From Arcobacter sp. (lineage in GTDB: Bacteria > Campylobacterota > Campylobacteria > Campylobacterales > Arcobacteraceae), in the NCBI GenBank assembly GCA_002869565.1, contig PKUJ01000023.1, positions 1 through 64,000 of the forward strand: a DNA stretch of 64,000 nt, read 5' to 3'. Shown here one piece after another: positions 36,485-45,446 of the stretch. Under the pieces are notes generated by a model that saw only the letters and a program-made list of their open reading frames with translations, was not told where the DNA came from and searched no databases. Both the position numbers and the translations under genes were made by a program. Each line of letters begins with the position of its first letter. Position 1 is the first letter of the stretch.

Positions 36485-37663
36485 TTACCATTTTACTTCG
36501 AATTTTTTTCTAAGATAAATTGCTACTGCATTTAGTGAAATTAAGATTGATAATAACACCATAATTCCAGCAGCTGTTTTTTCAATATACATTCTTTCTG
36601 GCATACCAGCCCATGTAAATAATTGTGCAGGCATAACTGTTGCTGCATCCATAACTGAACCTGGTGCATCAGGAATAAAGGCAATCATTCCTATAATAAT
36701 AAGTGGAGCAGTCTCTCCCATAGCTTGAGCTAAACCGATGATTGAACCCGTAAGAATTCCTGGGAAAGCTAATGGTAAAACATGATCTCTTGTAACTTCA
36801 ATTTTTGTAAGTCCTAATCCATATCCTGCTTGTCTAATAGAATCAGGAACTGCTCTTAGTGCAGCTCTTGAACTTACAATAATAATTGGTAAAGTCATAA
36901 GTGCTAAGGTCAAACCTCCAACCATAGGTGAAGACCTTGGTAGTCCAAAAAGGTTGATAAATATTGCTAAACCTAAAAGTCCAAATAAAATTGATGGAAT
37001 AGCTGCAAGATTATTAATATTTACTTCAATAATTTGTGTAAACTTATTATCCTCCGCAAACTCTTCAAGATAAATAGCTGTCATAACTCCAATTGGAAAT
37101 GCAAAAGCCATTGTAATCATAAGTGTTAATATTGATCCTACTACTGCCGAATTTAAACCTGCAAATTCAGGAATTTTTGAATCGCCGTTTGTAAAAAAGA
37201 TTTTATTAAATTTTAATTCAACATTTCCATAAGCTTTCATATCATCAATTAAAGCTCTGTCTTTACTTCCTAGTTTATAATAGTGACCTTTCATATATTG
37301 GTCAACTTGATCATCTGCTAATACCCAGGTATTTATTGTTTTACCCATGAAATCTGGATTTGCTTCAACAAGTCTTGGAATTCCTCTTAACCATGCTCTT
37401 GAAGTGATTTTTCTATATTTTTTCTCAATAGCCATTCTTGTATTTTTTAATGTTTTTTCATTGTATGTTACAGGTATATTTAAATATGCTTGTTCAAAAG
37501 CTGGTGAACCTTTTGAAATCATATCAAATAAGAAAAATGCTAAAAATGCAATTGAAAAGATTAAAGATGATAGGGTAAAAGTCTTAAATCTTTTTGAACT
37601 TCTATGTCTACTGTTTAATGTAGGATCATAAAATGGATTATTTGTATTTTGTTTTTTTCTCAT
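36485..37663 (-). CDS. pstA: phosphate ABC transporter permease PstA
   Basis: 392 residues, longer than the common 280-300 because of an N-terminal extension of about 110 residues after the first helix (about 28-48), placed in the periplasm by hydrophobicity. The core has membrane segments from about 175 and the permease loop YGLGLTKIEVTRDHVLPLAFPGILTG. FLFDMISKGSPAF near the N-terminus is typical of PstA. It overlaps pstC by 4 bases. The long extension also occurs in some other proteobacterial PstA proteins. Confidence 0.93.
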   Translation of the reverse strand: MRKKQNTNNPFYDPTLNSRHRSSKRFKTFTLSSLIFSIAFLAFFLFDMISKGSPAFEQAYLNIPVTYNEKTLKNTRMAIEKKYRKITSRAWLRGIPRLVEANPDFMGKTINTWVLADDQVDQYMKGHYYKLGSKDRALIDDMKAYGNVELKFNKIFFTNGDSKIPEFAGLNSAVVGSILTLMITMAFAFPIGVMTAIYLEEFAEDNKFTQIIEVNINNLAAIPSILFGLLGLAIFINLFGLPRSSPMVGGLTLALMTLPIIIVSSRAALRAVPDSIRQAGYGLGLTKIEVTRDHVLPLAFPGILTGSIIGLAQAMGETAPLIIIGMIAFIPDAPGSVMDAATVMPAQLFTWAGMPERMYIEKTAAGIMVLLSILISLNAVAIYLRKKFEVKW

Positions 37664-38589
37664 AATGTATTCACTTTATATTTTTCTTTGAATTTTCTTA
37701 TTAGCATCAGTGATACAATATTTAAACATAATGTAACAACGAATAGTGCTAATCCCAAGGCAAAAGCGGATAAAGTTTCAGGAGAGTTAAATGCTTGGTC
37801 ACCTACCAATGCATCAACAATTCTTACTGTAACTGTAGTCATATCATCAAGTGGATTAAATGATAAATTTGGTCTAAGACCTGCTGCCATAACAACAATC
37901 ATTGTCTCTCCAATTGCTTTTGAAAAACCAAGTAGTGTTGCTGAAATAATACCAGGAAGTGCCGATGGCAAAACAATATTCCTAATAGTTTCACCTTGTG
38001 TTAAACCTAATCCTAAAGACGCTTTTCTTTGAGAATCAGGAACTGCACGAATTACATCATCAGATAATGATGAAATTACTGGAATAATCATAATTCCCAT
38101 TACAACACCTGATGCTAGTGCTGAGTTAAATGTTGCTTCTAATCCAAAAAAAGCAGCCCCTTTTACAATAAGTGGTGCAACTGTAATTGCAGCAAAGAAC
38201 CCGTAAACAACTGTAGGAATTCCTGCAAGAATTTCAAGAAGAGGTTTTAAATAATCTCTTGTCCTATGAGATGCATATTCACTCATGTAAACAGCACTTC
38301 CTAACCCAATTGGAATTGCAACAGCCATGGCAATAAGTGTAATCATAAATGTACCGGCAAAAATTGGAACGGCACCAAATTTACTTCCTACAATACCGGG
38401 GGACCATTCAACCCCTGTTAAAAAATACCAAAAACTTCTTAATTCAAAAAAAGCTAAGGCTTCAAACAGAATTGAAAATAGAATACCAAAAGTAGTTAAA
38501 ATTGAAATAGTAGAAGCTACTATTAATGCAATTTTAATTGCTTTTTCTTTTATCTGTGTTGATTTGTTTTTTGATTCAAACGTATGCAA
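37660..38589 (-). CDS. pstC: phosphate ABC transporter permease PstC
   Basis: 309 residues with six membrane segments. The permease loop is LGLGLTQGETIRNIVLPSALPG, and FLTGVEWSPGIVGSKFGAVPIFAGT is a PstC hallmark. It forms the membrane channel with PstA. A tandem GTAACC repeat (38635-38651) lies 45 bases upstream and overlaps the end of the EAL-GGDEF gene, so pstC probably has its own phosphate-regulated promoter. Confidence 0.95.
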   Translation of the reverse strand: MHTFESKNKSTQIKEKAIKIALIVASTISILTTFGILFSILFEALAFFELRSFWYFLTGVEWSPGIVGSKFGAVPIFAGTFMITLIAMAVAIPIGLGSAVYMSEYASHRTRDYLKPLLEILAGIPTVVYGFFAAITVAPLIVKGAAFFGLEATFNSALASGVVMGIMIIPVISSLSDDVIRAVPDSQRKASLGLGLTQGETIRNIVLPSALPGIISATLLGFSKAIGETMIVVMAAGLRPNLSFNPLDDMTTVTVRIVDALVGDQAFNSPETLSAFALGLALFVVTLCLNIVSLMLIRKFKEKYKVNTL

Positions 38590-38634
38590 AAGAATGTACC
38601 TTTCTTATTAATTTTTGATATTTTATTAAAAGAT

Positions 38635-38651
38635 GGTTACGTGATGGTTAC
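38635..38651 (-). promoter_or_regulatory. putative Pho box upstream of pstC
   Basis: On the minus strand, two copies of GTAACC lie exactly 11 bases apart (start to start), each followed by ATC. The same arrangement is found upstream of pstS. An 11-base period is the known geometry of PhoB direct-repeat sites and of the Campylobacter PhosR box. AT-rich bases follow (TTTAATAAAATA) that could serve as a -10. The site overlaps the stop codon of the EAL-GGDEF gene. Confidence 0.72.
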
Positions 38652-40405
38652 AAGTTGCAGCAAATACCTAAAGGATGAGGTACAGTCTTTGATGCTTTTT
38701 TGATTTTTCCTAAATTAGAATTAAATATTTCCGAACTAGTATCTTTTTTTATTTCTACTATTGCAGAACTTACAGATAAAAGGTTGAATTTTCTATCAGT
38801 TCCAAACCTATCTTTTGTGATAATAAATTGGTTATTTAAATCTTCTTCTGAATATAGGCTTGAAGCACTACTTTTAAACTCTTGTTGTACTTGATTAATT
38901 AAAAGATATATCTCTTTATAATCTTTTTCTAAAAAGCCTACAAAAAAATCATCTCCTCCAATATGGGCTATAAAATTTTCTGTAGATATATGTTTTTGTA
39001 GTATTTCAGAGAACATTAATATTGCCCTATACCCTTGTCTAAAACCATAATAATCATTAAAAGGTTTAAAATCATTAAAATCAAAATAGACTATATGTGA
39101 AGGGATATTTTTTTTAAATATCTTTTGAATAAAGTTATCAATTTGTTTATTCCCTGGAAGTTTTGTTAATGGATTTTGATTTTGTGCAATTTCAAGATTT
39201 CGTTTGTATGAAAGAGATAAAAGATTATTAAGATTTATAAAACCATAATAGGCATCATTTTTTCTAACGAAAATACCTTTTGAATCATTTCTCATATTAA
39301 ACATTTCTAAAGCTTTGTCTATCCCCCAGGCAATATCAATTTCTAGTACAGGTTTTATATAAGTTCTAAGTTTTGTACTAAAAGAGACATTCTTCGCCAA
39401 AGATAAACCATATTGAGAATATGATAATTCTTTGATATCTACTTCGTAAATTACACCTTCTATTTTCTTCTCATTGTTAATTATAGGAACAAAGGTATTT
39501 TGTGTATGTTCTTTAAAATACAGAAATAAGTCATGTAATGAGGAATTAATATTTAAAGGAACGATTTTTTCAATATATGATTTATCAATAAAATTATTAG
39601 TCAAAGCTCTGCGGTCTTTTTTAAAAAGACCTCTAATCTCTGAATATGATTTCTGAATAAATTTTATATTTTGGCTGGGCTTTGAAATTAGATAACCTTG
39701 GATATAATCAGCTTTTATATCTTTGCAAGTGTAGTATTCTTCGATTGTCTCTATTCCTTCTGCAATGACTTTCATTCCCATTATATGGGCCATTTCTACT
39801 ATTGAAGAGCAAAAGAGTCTTTTTTTTGAATCACGATTAATTTCATTTATAAAAAATCTATCAATTTTAATAAAATTTGCTTCAGCAATATATAATAAGT
39901 GAAGTCCTGCAATTCCGGTTCCAAAATCGTCTATAGCTATATGATAGTTTTGTTTTTTATAGACATTAATAATTTCTTTTAATAAATCTTCATCTTCAAA
40001 AGAGTGATGTTCTGTAATCTCAAAACAAAGCTGGTTCTGCTCTAGATTTGCAGCTTCTAGTATTTCAGCTGTTTCTCCTACTTTAAAATCTGGCATATTT
40101 AGCATTCTATTGTCAAGATTATAAAATAGTTTTAAATTTTTAATATCGATTTTTTTAAATTTCTCTATTGCTTTTTTTCTTAAAATCATATCCATTTTGA
40201 AAAGTATTTGTTGTTTATTTAATTCATCAAAAAAGTCTTGTATTGTTTTAAATCCAAGTTCATCTGTATTTCGGATTAAAGCTTCTACTGCGTAAGTCTT
40301 TCCTGTATAAGTATTAACAATAGGTTGAAAAGCAAAATCAAGTTTATCAACGTCAATAGGTCGAAAAGCAAAATCAAGTTTCTCAACGCCAATTTTTGTT
40401 GACAT
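38648..40405 (-). CDS. EAL-CBS-GGDEF c-di-GMP enzyme within the phosphate block
   Basis: 585 residues in the order EAL (about 10-245), paired CBS-like region (about 270-400), GGDEF (about 415-585). The EAL catalytic set is intact: YAVEALIRN, FNLDNR, FEITEHH, IDDFGTGIAGL, FIKIDRFFI, AEGIET and GYLISKP. The GGDEF signature is GGDDF with an upstream FDFNDFKPFNDYYG, a form that can be active. Both synthesis and breakdown of c-di-GMP are therefore possible; CBS domains often bind nucleotides and could set the balance. It lies between pstS and pstC on the same strand. The N-terminus carries a 12-residue duplication (KLDFAFRPI / KLDFAFQPI). Confidence 0.85.
   Translation of the reverse strand: MSTKIGVEKLDFAFRPIDVDKLDFAFQPIVNTYTGKTYAVEALIRNTDELGFKTIQDFFDELNKQQILFKMDMILRKKAIEKFKKIDIKNLKLFYNLDNRMLNMPDFKVGETAEILEAANLEQNQLCFEITEHHSFEDEDLLKEIINVYKKQNYHIAIDDFGTGIAGLHLLYIAEANFIKIDRFFINEINRDSKKRLFCSSIVEMAHIMGMKVIAEGIETIEEYYTCKDIKADYIQGYLISKPSQNIKFIQKSYSEIRGLFKKDRRALTNNFIDKSYIEKIVPLNINSSLHDLFLYFKEHTQNTFVPIINNEKKIEGVIYEVDIKELSYSQYGLSLAKNVSFSTKLRTYIKPVLEIDIAWGIDKALEMFNMRNDSKGIFVRKNDAYYGFINLNNLLSLSYKRNLEIAQNQNPLTKLPGNKQIDNFIQKIFKKNIPSHIVYFDFNDFKPFNDYYGFRQGYRAILMFSEILQKHISTENFIAHIGGDDFFVGFLEKDYKEIYLLINQVQQEFKSSASSLYSEEDLNNQFIITKDRFGTDRKFNLLSVSSAIVEIKKDTSSEIFNSNLGKIKKASKTVPHPLGICCNL
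40319..40390 (-). repeat. 36-base tandem duplication at the start of the EAL-GGDEF gene
   Basis: Two adjacent in-frame copies encode (V)EKLDFAFRPI and (V)DKLDFAFQPI, offset by 12 codons. EAL domains normally begin with one such strand (FAFQPIVN), so the downstream copy is the native one and the upstream one is extra. The copies differ at several bases, so the duplication is not very recent. Confidence 0.85.
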
Positions 40406-40424
40406 GGCAAGCCTTCTTGTAAAG

Positions 40425-40489
40425 TAGATTTATAAATAGACTTTTATCTCTTCTTCGCTCTAACAGATAAAAGTCCATTTATAAATCTA
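40425..40489 (-). promoter_or_regulatory. long stem-loop between pstS and the EAL-GGDEF gene
   Basis: Arms of 25 bases (40425-40449 and 40465-40489) pair around a 15-base loop. The single non-complementary position is a G-U pair in the minus-strand transcript but an A-C mismatch in the plus-strand one, so the minus-strand RNA pairs fully. It lies after pstS and ends about 20 bases before the EAL-GGDEF start. It could attenuate transcription or stabilise the pstS message. Confidence 0.8.
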
Positions 40490-40517
40490 TTAAAAGAGAG
40501 ATATTCTCTCTTTTAAT
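40489..40517 (-). terminator. pstS downstream hairpin
   Basis: Perfect 12-base stem (40489-40500 with 40506-40517) and a 5-base loop, starting 8 bases beyond the pstS stop. The 3' arm holds CTCTCTTTTAAT with four U residues inside the stem. It abuts the long stem-loop at 40425-40489. Together they probably limit readthrough from pstS to the downstream genes. Confidence 0.72.
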
Positions 40518-40525
40518 AAGAAAAG

Positions 40526-41599
40526 TTAGTGTTTTTTAGAAAGTTCTTCTAAAGTGATTTTTTTACCAGCCATAACTGTTTTTCTAAGCTCTGTTCTTTG
40601 TGCATCAGGTAAAGCAATAAGACCAATTTCAGTTAAGATACCTTCTTTACCAATCATATTTTCAGACATAAACATCTCAACATATTTGTTCATTGCAGGA
40701 ACATCTTTTTTATGAGAGTTTTTTGTATAGAAGAATAATGATCTAGAAACAGGATATTTACCTGAAGAAATTGCTTCTGGAGTTGGTTTAATACCATTGA
40801 TAGTTGAACCAGCTAATTTGTCATCATTTTCAACTAAGAAAGAAAATCCAAAAATTCCAAATGCATTTTTATTTTTAGTTAACTTTTGAACAATAATATT
40901 ATCATTTTCACCAGATGGAACATAAACACCATCAGTTCTTACAATAGAATATTTTTTATATTTTTTGTTAGCTTTTTTATCTGCTTTATAAAGATCAGTG
41001 TATACAGCCATTTTTTTGAATGTATGTTGCATTACTAATTCTTCGAAAGCATCTCTTGTACCAGATGATTTTGGTGGTCCATAAATAATAATTTCTCTAT
41101 TTGGTAATGAAGCATCAATATCTGACCATTTTTTATATGGGTTTGCAATTAATGATTTACCATCTTTTGAAGGTACTTCAGAAGCTACTGCTAATGCCAA
41201 GTTTTCTCTTGAAATATTAAATGCATTGTTAGATTTATCTTGAGCAAATGCAATACCATCATAACCAATTACAGCTTCAGTAATATCAGTAACACCATTT
41301 TTTTCACAAAGTTTGAATTCTTTTGTTTTCATTCTTCTTGATGCATTAGTAATATCTGGTGTATTTAAATCATTTCCAGCACAAAACAGTTTCATACCAC
41401 CACCTGAACCAGTTGATTCAACTACTGGAGTTGGGTATTTAGTTGTTGCACCTAATTCTTCAGCTACCGCAGAAGCGAATGGGTAAACAGTTGAAGAACC
41501 AACCATTTTGATTTGATCTCTAGCACTTAAAGATACTGTAAGTGCAGCAGTTGCTAATAAAGCAATTGTTGTTTTTTTTATTGTCATTTTTATCTCCAT
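40526..41599 (-). CDS. pstS: phosphate ABC transporter periplasmic binding protein PstS
   Basis: 357 residues. The signal peptide (about 1-26) ends at SLSA-RD. Mature features: IKMVGSSTVYPFASAVAEEL at the start, STGSGGGMKLFCAGN, and GPPKSSGTRDAFEELV, the phosphate-binding serine/threonine/arginine residues. It captures phosphate in the periplasm. The segment ITEAVIGYDGIAFAQ is also typical. The start used is codon 1; codon 5 (MTIKK) is a close alternative. A direct GTAACC repeat lies about 30-50 bases upstream, and two hairpins follow the stop. Confidence 0.95.
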   Translation of the reverse strand: MEIKMTIKKTTIALLATAALTVSLSARDQIKMVGSSTVYPFASAVAEELGATTKYPTPVVESTGSGGGMKLFCAGNDLNTPDITNASRRMKTKEFKLCEKNGVTDITEAVIGYDGIAFAQDKSNNAFNISRENLALAVASEVPSKDGKSLIANPYKKWSDIDASLPNREIIIYGPPKSSGTRDAFEELVMQHTFKKMAVYTDLYKADKKANKKYKKYSIVRTDGVYVPSGENDNIIVQKLTKNKNAFGIFGFSFLVENDDKLAGSTINGIKPTPEAISSGKYPVSRSLFFYTKNSHKKDVPAMNKYVEMFMSENMIGKEGILTEIGLIALPDAQRTELRKTVMAGKKITLEELSKKH

Positions 41600-41617
41600 A
41601 AATTTTTGTTATGGAAG

Positions 41618-41647
41618 TTTATACTTTAATGGTTACATTTTGGTTAC
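41618..41647 (-). promoter_or_regulatory. putative Pho box and -10 element of pstS
   Basis: On the minus strand, GTAACC occurs twice at an 11-base interval (41642-41647 and 41631-41636), with TATAAA at 41618-41623 seven bases further. The repeat sits where a -35 box would be, the usual position for PhoB-type activator sites. The same hexamer pair with the same spacing precedes pstC. Confidence 0.75.
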
Positions 41648-41672
41648 TCATAAAATTGATAAGTTATTAGTT

Positions 41673-42518
41673 TTAATCATCTTTTCTACGTTTTCTCGGT
41701 ACTTGTAGAGTAGGATTGTTTTCAATATCATCTTTTCGTCTTTGAGGTTTTGTATTTGGAGAGTGTAAAAAATCATCTTTTCGTCTTCGATGCATTTGAT
41801 GTTTATTTATGGGGTCATCTTTTCTTCTTAATAAAAAAGATTGGAATTCTTCTTTTTCAATATCATCTTTTCGTCTTTTCCTTTGATGGTTACTTTGTAT
41901 TAATAAAAGTTCTTCTTTTCGAATCTTTTTAGAAGAATTCTGTGTTGAAGAATAATCATCTTTTCGTCTTTTAAGATTATTTTCAATTATTGCATGATTA
42001 TTTATTTGATTTGAATTACTTTTATGAGTAGGCTGTTTCTCCTGATAATTTACATCTTTAAAATCTATTTGTACTTTAAATAAATTTTGTTCAAGTAATG
42101 AAGATACAGAAGTTATATCTAAAAAAGTTATTTTTTCATTAGAATTATTTTTACTTAACCAATAAAAAAAATTTAAGACAAGGTAAGTTCTTTCGCTAAT
42201 AATTTTTAGTTTGAAAGAGTTTTTTATAATTACTAAATTGTTTAGTAAAGAAAATTTTTGACTAATAGAATATGAATTTTTAAAATATATATTTTTTTCA
42301 CTATTATCTAAATTGTCTAAAAATTCATTTATTCCATATTTTTCAATTCTTCTTTTTAAATTATTATTAACAGCTTTCCATAAAGAGTTTAATACTAAGT
42401 TATAGTTTTTTTTTATTAAAGCTTGCCTTGCATCTCTTAAATGGCCTATTTCCAATTCATTTAAAGAATAATCAAATTTATTTGGATTTAATAAAATAGC
42501 TGGAAGATTTCTGCTCAT
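41673..42518 (-). CDS. unknown protein with a C-terminal series of RRKDD motifs
   Basis: 281 residues, no family recognised. Residues 1-155 are a mixed, mainly helical domain (ARQALIKKNYNLVLNSLWKA, NNLKRRIEKYGI) of unknown fold, with no signal peptide. Residues 184-281 carry RRKDD at 184, 215, 231, 245, 260 and 277, plus a degenerate IRKEE at 199. The spacing is 15, 16, 16, 14, 15 and 17 residues. The last motif forms the exact C-terminus. Linkers between motifs are dissimilar and polar. The gene lies upstream of the pstS promoter on the same strand, with a gap of 73 bases, and looks independent. Possible roles (nucleic-acid binding, short linear docking motif, protease-processed repeats) are guesses. 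Confidence 0.8.
   Translation of the reverse strand: MSRNLPAILLNPNKFDYSLNELEIGHLRDARQALIKKNYNLVLNSLWKAVNNNLKRRIEKYGINEFLDNLDNSEKNIYFKNSYSISQKFSLLNNLVIIKNSFKLKIISERTYLVLNFFYWLSKNNSNEKITFLDITSVSSLLEQNLFKVQIDFKDVNYQEKQPTHKSNSNQINNHAIIENNLKRRKDDYSSTQNSSKKIRKEELLLIQSNHQRKRRKDDIEKEEFQSFLLRRKDDPINKHQMHRRRKDDFLHSPNTKPQRRKDDIENNPTLQVPRKRRKDD
41676..41969 (-). repeat. regularly spaced RRKDD-coding repeat
   Basis: The 15-base core AGACGAAAAGATGAT encodes RRKDD at four of six full sites; the other two use synonymous codons (AGA for CGA with GAC for GAT, or CGT AGA). Spacer DNA is not repeated. The pattern is therefore conserved at the protein level as well as the DNA level, with a period of about 47 bases that is always a multiple of three. 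Confidence 0.85.
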
Positions 42519-42634
42519 AAATTACCTTTATAATATTAAAATAGTATATTAACAATAAAGGAATTAAAAATAATTTAATGGAGTTGGAAGTTGTTTTTTT
42601 AGTTTATTTTGTGTGTGATTAGAAGGAAATGGGA

Positions 42635-43702
42635 TTATAACCCATTTGCTTCAATAAGTCTTGTTTGATGGTCAGCAATTAATGGATCAATTATTTCATC
42701 GAATAATCCATCATTCATAATATAATCAAGTCTATAAAGTGTTAAAGTAATTCTATGGTCTGAAACTCTATTTTGTGGATAATTATATGTTCTAATTCTT
42801 CCACTTCTATCTCCAGTTCCGACTTGTTCTTTTCTGTCAGCACCTTCTTTTGCCATTTTTTCTTGGTTTTCTAAATCATAAAGTCTAGCTTTTAAAACTT
42901 TCATTGCTTTATCTTTATTCTTATGTTGAGATTTTTGATCTTGATTTGTTACAACTAAACCTGATGGAATATGAGTAATTCTAACAGCTGAGTCTGTAGT
43001 ATTTACAGATTGTCCACCATTACCACTTGCTCTCATTACATCAATTTTTAAGTCACTTGCATTAATTTCAATTTCTATATCATCAACTTCTGGAATAACA
43101 GCAACAGTAATAGCTGAAGTATGAACTCTTCCTTGTGATTCAGTAGCTGGAACTCTTTGTACTCTATGGGTACCACTTTCAAATTTTAATTTTGAATAGA
43201 CATGGTCACCTTTAAATAGTGCTACAATTTCTTTGAAACCACCAGATTCACTCTCGCTTTGACTCATAATTTCAACTTTCCAACCGTTGTTCTCTGCATA
43301 TCTTAAGTAACCTCTAAAAAGGTCCCCTACGAAAATAGCAGCTTCATCTCCACCTGCGCCTGCTCTTAATTCTAAATAGATATTTTTATCATCATTAGGA
43401 TCTTTAGGAAGCATAAGTAGTTTGATTTCTTCTTCAATTTCTGGTTGTCGTTTTTCGAGTTCTTTTAGCTCTTCTTTTGCAAGTTCACCTAAGTCCTCAT
43501 CATCAAGTAGCATCTTGTTCTCTTCAATATCTTTAACATTTTGAAGATATTCTTTTGCTAACGTAACTGTAGGTTCTATAGAAGATTGCTCTTTAGAAAG
43601 AGCAGTCATTCTCTTAATATCGCTTGTAATATCAGGTGAGATTAACAGTTCGTTAATCTCATTATATCTGTCTATAAAGGGTTGTAGTTTATCTTGTTGC
43701 AT
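42635..43702 (-). CDS. prfA: peptide chain release factor 1
   Basis: 355 residues, normal for RF1, which ends translation at UAA and UAG. The catalytic GGQ is in [12 protein letters not shown]; the codon-recognition region around [17 protein letters not shown] is typical. It follows rpsT by 54 bases on the same strand. RF1 reads UAA, the stop seen inside three interrupted genes of this window, and it looks intact here. Confidence 0.97.
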   Translation of the reverse strand: MQQDKLQPFIDRYNEINELLISPDITSDIKRMTALSKEQSSIEPTVTLAKEYLQNVKDIEENKMLLDDEDLGELAKEELKELEKRQPEIEEEIKLLMLPKDPNDDKNIYLELRAGAGGDEAAIFVGDLFRGYLRYAENNGWKVEIMSQSESESGGFKEIVALFKGDHVYSKLKFESGTHRVQRVPATESQGRVHTSAITVAVIPEVDDIEIEINASDLKIDVMRASGNGGQSVNTTDSAVRITHIPSGLVVTNQDQKSQHKNKDKAMKVLKARLYDLENQEKMAKEGADRKEQVGTGDRSGRIRTYNYPQNRVSDHRITLTLYRLDYIMNDGLFDEIIDPLIADHQTRLIEANGL

Positions 43703-43756
43703 ATTTGTTAGTATTTATATGATTATAGACTAAATATAAAATATTTAATTGTATAA

Positions 43757-44017
43757 TTATATAGCATTCACTTTTGTTTGTAATCTAGAAACTTTTCTAG
43801 CAGCAGTAGTTTTCTTTAAAATACCTTTACTTACACAATGGTGCACATATTTGTTTGCAGTTTTCATAGCTTCTACCGCTTTTTCTTTATCAGCAGATTC
43901 GATTGCAGCTATAACACTTTTAGTCACATTTTTAATTCTTGTTTTGTAAAATCTGTTTCTTTCAGTTTTTACTATTGTTTGTTTTGCTCTTTTTGCAGCA
44001 GATTTATGATTTGCCAT
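43757..44017 (-). CDS. rpsT: 30S ribosomal protein bS20
   Basis: 86 residues, very basic and all helical: [22 protein letters not shown] at the start and [20 protein letters not shown] at the end are the family hallmarks. It binds 16S rRNA early in assembly. It is transcribed with prfA, a common pairing in Campylobacterota, and runs divergently from glmM. Confidence 0.97.
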   Translation of the reverse strand: MANHKSAAKRAKQTIVKTERNRFYKTRIKNVTKSVIAAIESADKEKAVEAMKTANKYVHHCVSKGILKKTTAARKVSRLQTKVNAI

Positions 44018-44111
44018 ATTATTTAACCTCTTTGTAAAATTTTTAAGGATAGAATGGTAGCCAATTAACTTTAAAGTAAGTTTAAAATAAGTTTAATTTT
44101 AGGAAGATTTA

Positions 44112-45446
44112 ATGAAACTATTTGGTACAGATGGTGTTAGAGGCCTAGCGGGCGAGTTCTTAGATGTAATAACAGTTATGAAATTAGCTAAGGCTGCAGG
44201 TATTTATTTTAGAAAACATTCAACAACAAAAAGAATTTTAGTAGGAAAAGACACTAGAAGAAGTGGATATATGATTGAAAATGCACTTGTTAGTGGATTA
44301 ACATCTGTCGGATATGATGTAATTCAGATTGGTCCAATGCCAACACCTGCAATTGCATATTTAACAGAATCAATGAGATGTGATGCGGGAATTATGATAT
44401 CAGCTTCACATAATTCATATGAAGATAATGGTATTAAGTTTTTTGATAATCATGGAGATAAACTTGGTTCTTCTTGTGAAGCTGCCATTGAAAAAATATT
44501 TTATGATAGTGATACTTTGATATCAGAACAAGTTACAGGGAAAAATATTGGTGCATCAAAAAGAATTGATGATGTAATAGGGAGATATATTGTTTCAATA
44601 AAAAGTTCTTTTCCAAAGGATTTATCATTATTTGGAATGAGAATTGTATTAGATTGTGCAAATGGAGCAGCTTACAAAGTTGCACCAACAATTTTAGAAG
44701 AGTTAGGTGCAGATGTAATCACAATAAACAATAAACCTAATGGATACAATATAAATGAATCTTGTGGTGCTCTTCATCCAAATCAAGTTGGTAAAATAGT
44801 TAAAGAGTATAGAGCTGATATTGGAATTGCTCTTGATGGTGATGCTGATAGATTAGTTGTCGTGGATGAAAATGGTGATGTTATTGATGGTGATAAATTA
44901 CTAGGGGCTCTTTGTCTGTTCTTAAAAAATGAAGGAACTTTAAAAGGTGATGCTTGTGTTGCTACAGTTATGAGTAACCAAGCCTTAGAAGATTTTTTAA
45001 ATGCTAATGGTTTGAATCTTTTTAGATCAAATGTTGGTGATAAAAATGTATTAGAACTAATGAAGAAAGATGGCATTAATTTTGGTGGTGAACAAAGTGG
45101 GCATGTAATATTTTCTGATGTTGCAAAAACTGGTGATGGATTAGCTTCTGCACTTCAAGTATTAGCACTTATTTTAAGATCTGGAAAAAAAGCAAGTGAA
45201 GTTTTAAATCCATTTGAACTTTATCCTCAAATTTTAACGAATTTAAAAGTAACAGAAAAAATTCCTTTAGATAAGATTGAAGGATTAGAAGATATTTTAA
45301 TTCCAATTAGAAAAAAGGGTATAAGAGATTTAATTAGATACTCTGGAACTGAGAATAAAATTAGACTCCTTTTAGAAGGTAAAAACAAAAATGATGTTGA
45401 AGAATCTATGCAAGAATTAGTAAGGTTTATAAAAAAAGTTTTATGA
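44112..45446 (+). CDS. glmM: phosphoglucosamine mutase
   Basis: 444 residues. It makes glucosamine-1-phosphate for peptidoglycan and lipopolysaccharide. The phosphoserine loop is [15 protein letters not shown] (catalytic Ser in SASHN), the metal loop is DGDADR, the sugar loop is GGEQSGH and the phosphate loop is [10 protein letters not shown]. The N-terminus [11 protein letters not shown] is typical. The last four bases overlap lspA, so the two are co-translated. Confidence 0.97.
   Translation: MKLFGTDGVRGLAGEFLDVITVMKLAKAAGIYFRKHSTTKRILVGKDTRRSGYMIENALVSGLTSVGYDVIQIGPMPTPAIAYLTESMRCDAGIMISASHNSYEDNGIKFFDNHGDKLGSSCEAAIEKIFYDSDTLISEQVTGKNIGASKRIDDVIGRYIVSIKSSFPKDLSLFGMRIVLDCANGAAYKVAPTILEELGADVITINNKPNGYNINESCGALHPNQVGKIVKEYRADIGIALDGDADRLVVVDENGDVIDGDKLLGALCLFLKNEGTLKGDACVATVMSNQALEDFLNANGLNLFRSNVGDKNVLELMKKDGINFGGEQSGHVIFSDVAKTGDGLASALQVLALILRSGKKASEVLNPFELYPQILTNLKVTEKIPLDKIEGLEDILIPIRKKGIRDLIRYSGTENKIRLLLEGKNKNDVEESMQELVRFIKKVL

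Noticed and set aside
41676-41969. CRISPR-like array suggested by regularly spaced short repeats
   Set aside because: The repeat is only about 15 bases, spacing is always in codon multiples, the reading frame is open throughout, and the repeats encode one peptide motif with synonymous changes.
44783-45076. Minus-strand open frame inside glmM, and similar antisense frames in other genes
   Set aside because: They lie wholly inside well-supported genes, have no ribosome sites and give low-complexity translations typical of AT-rich shadows.
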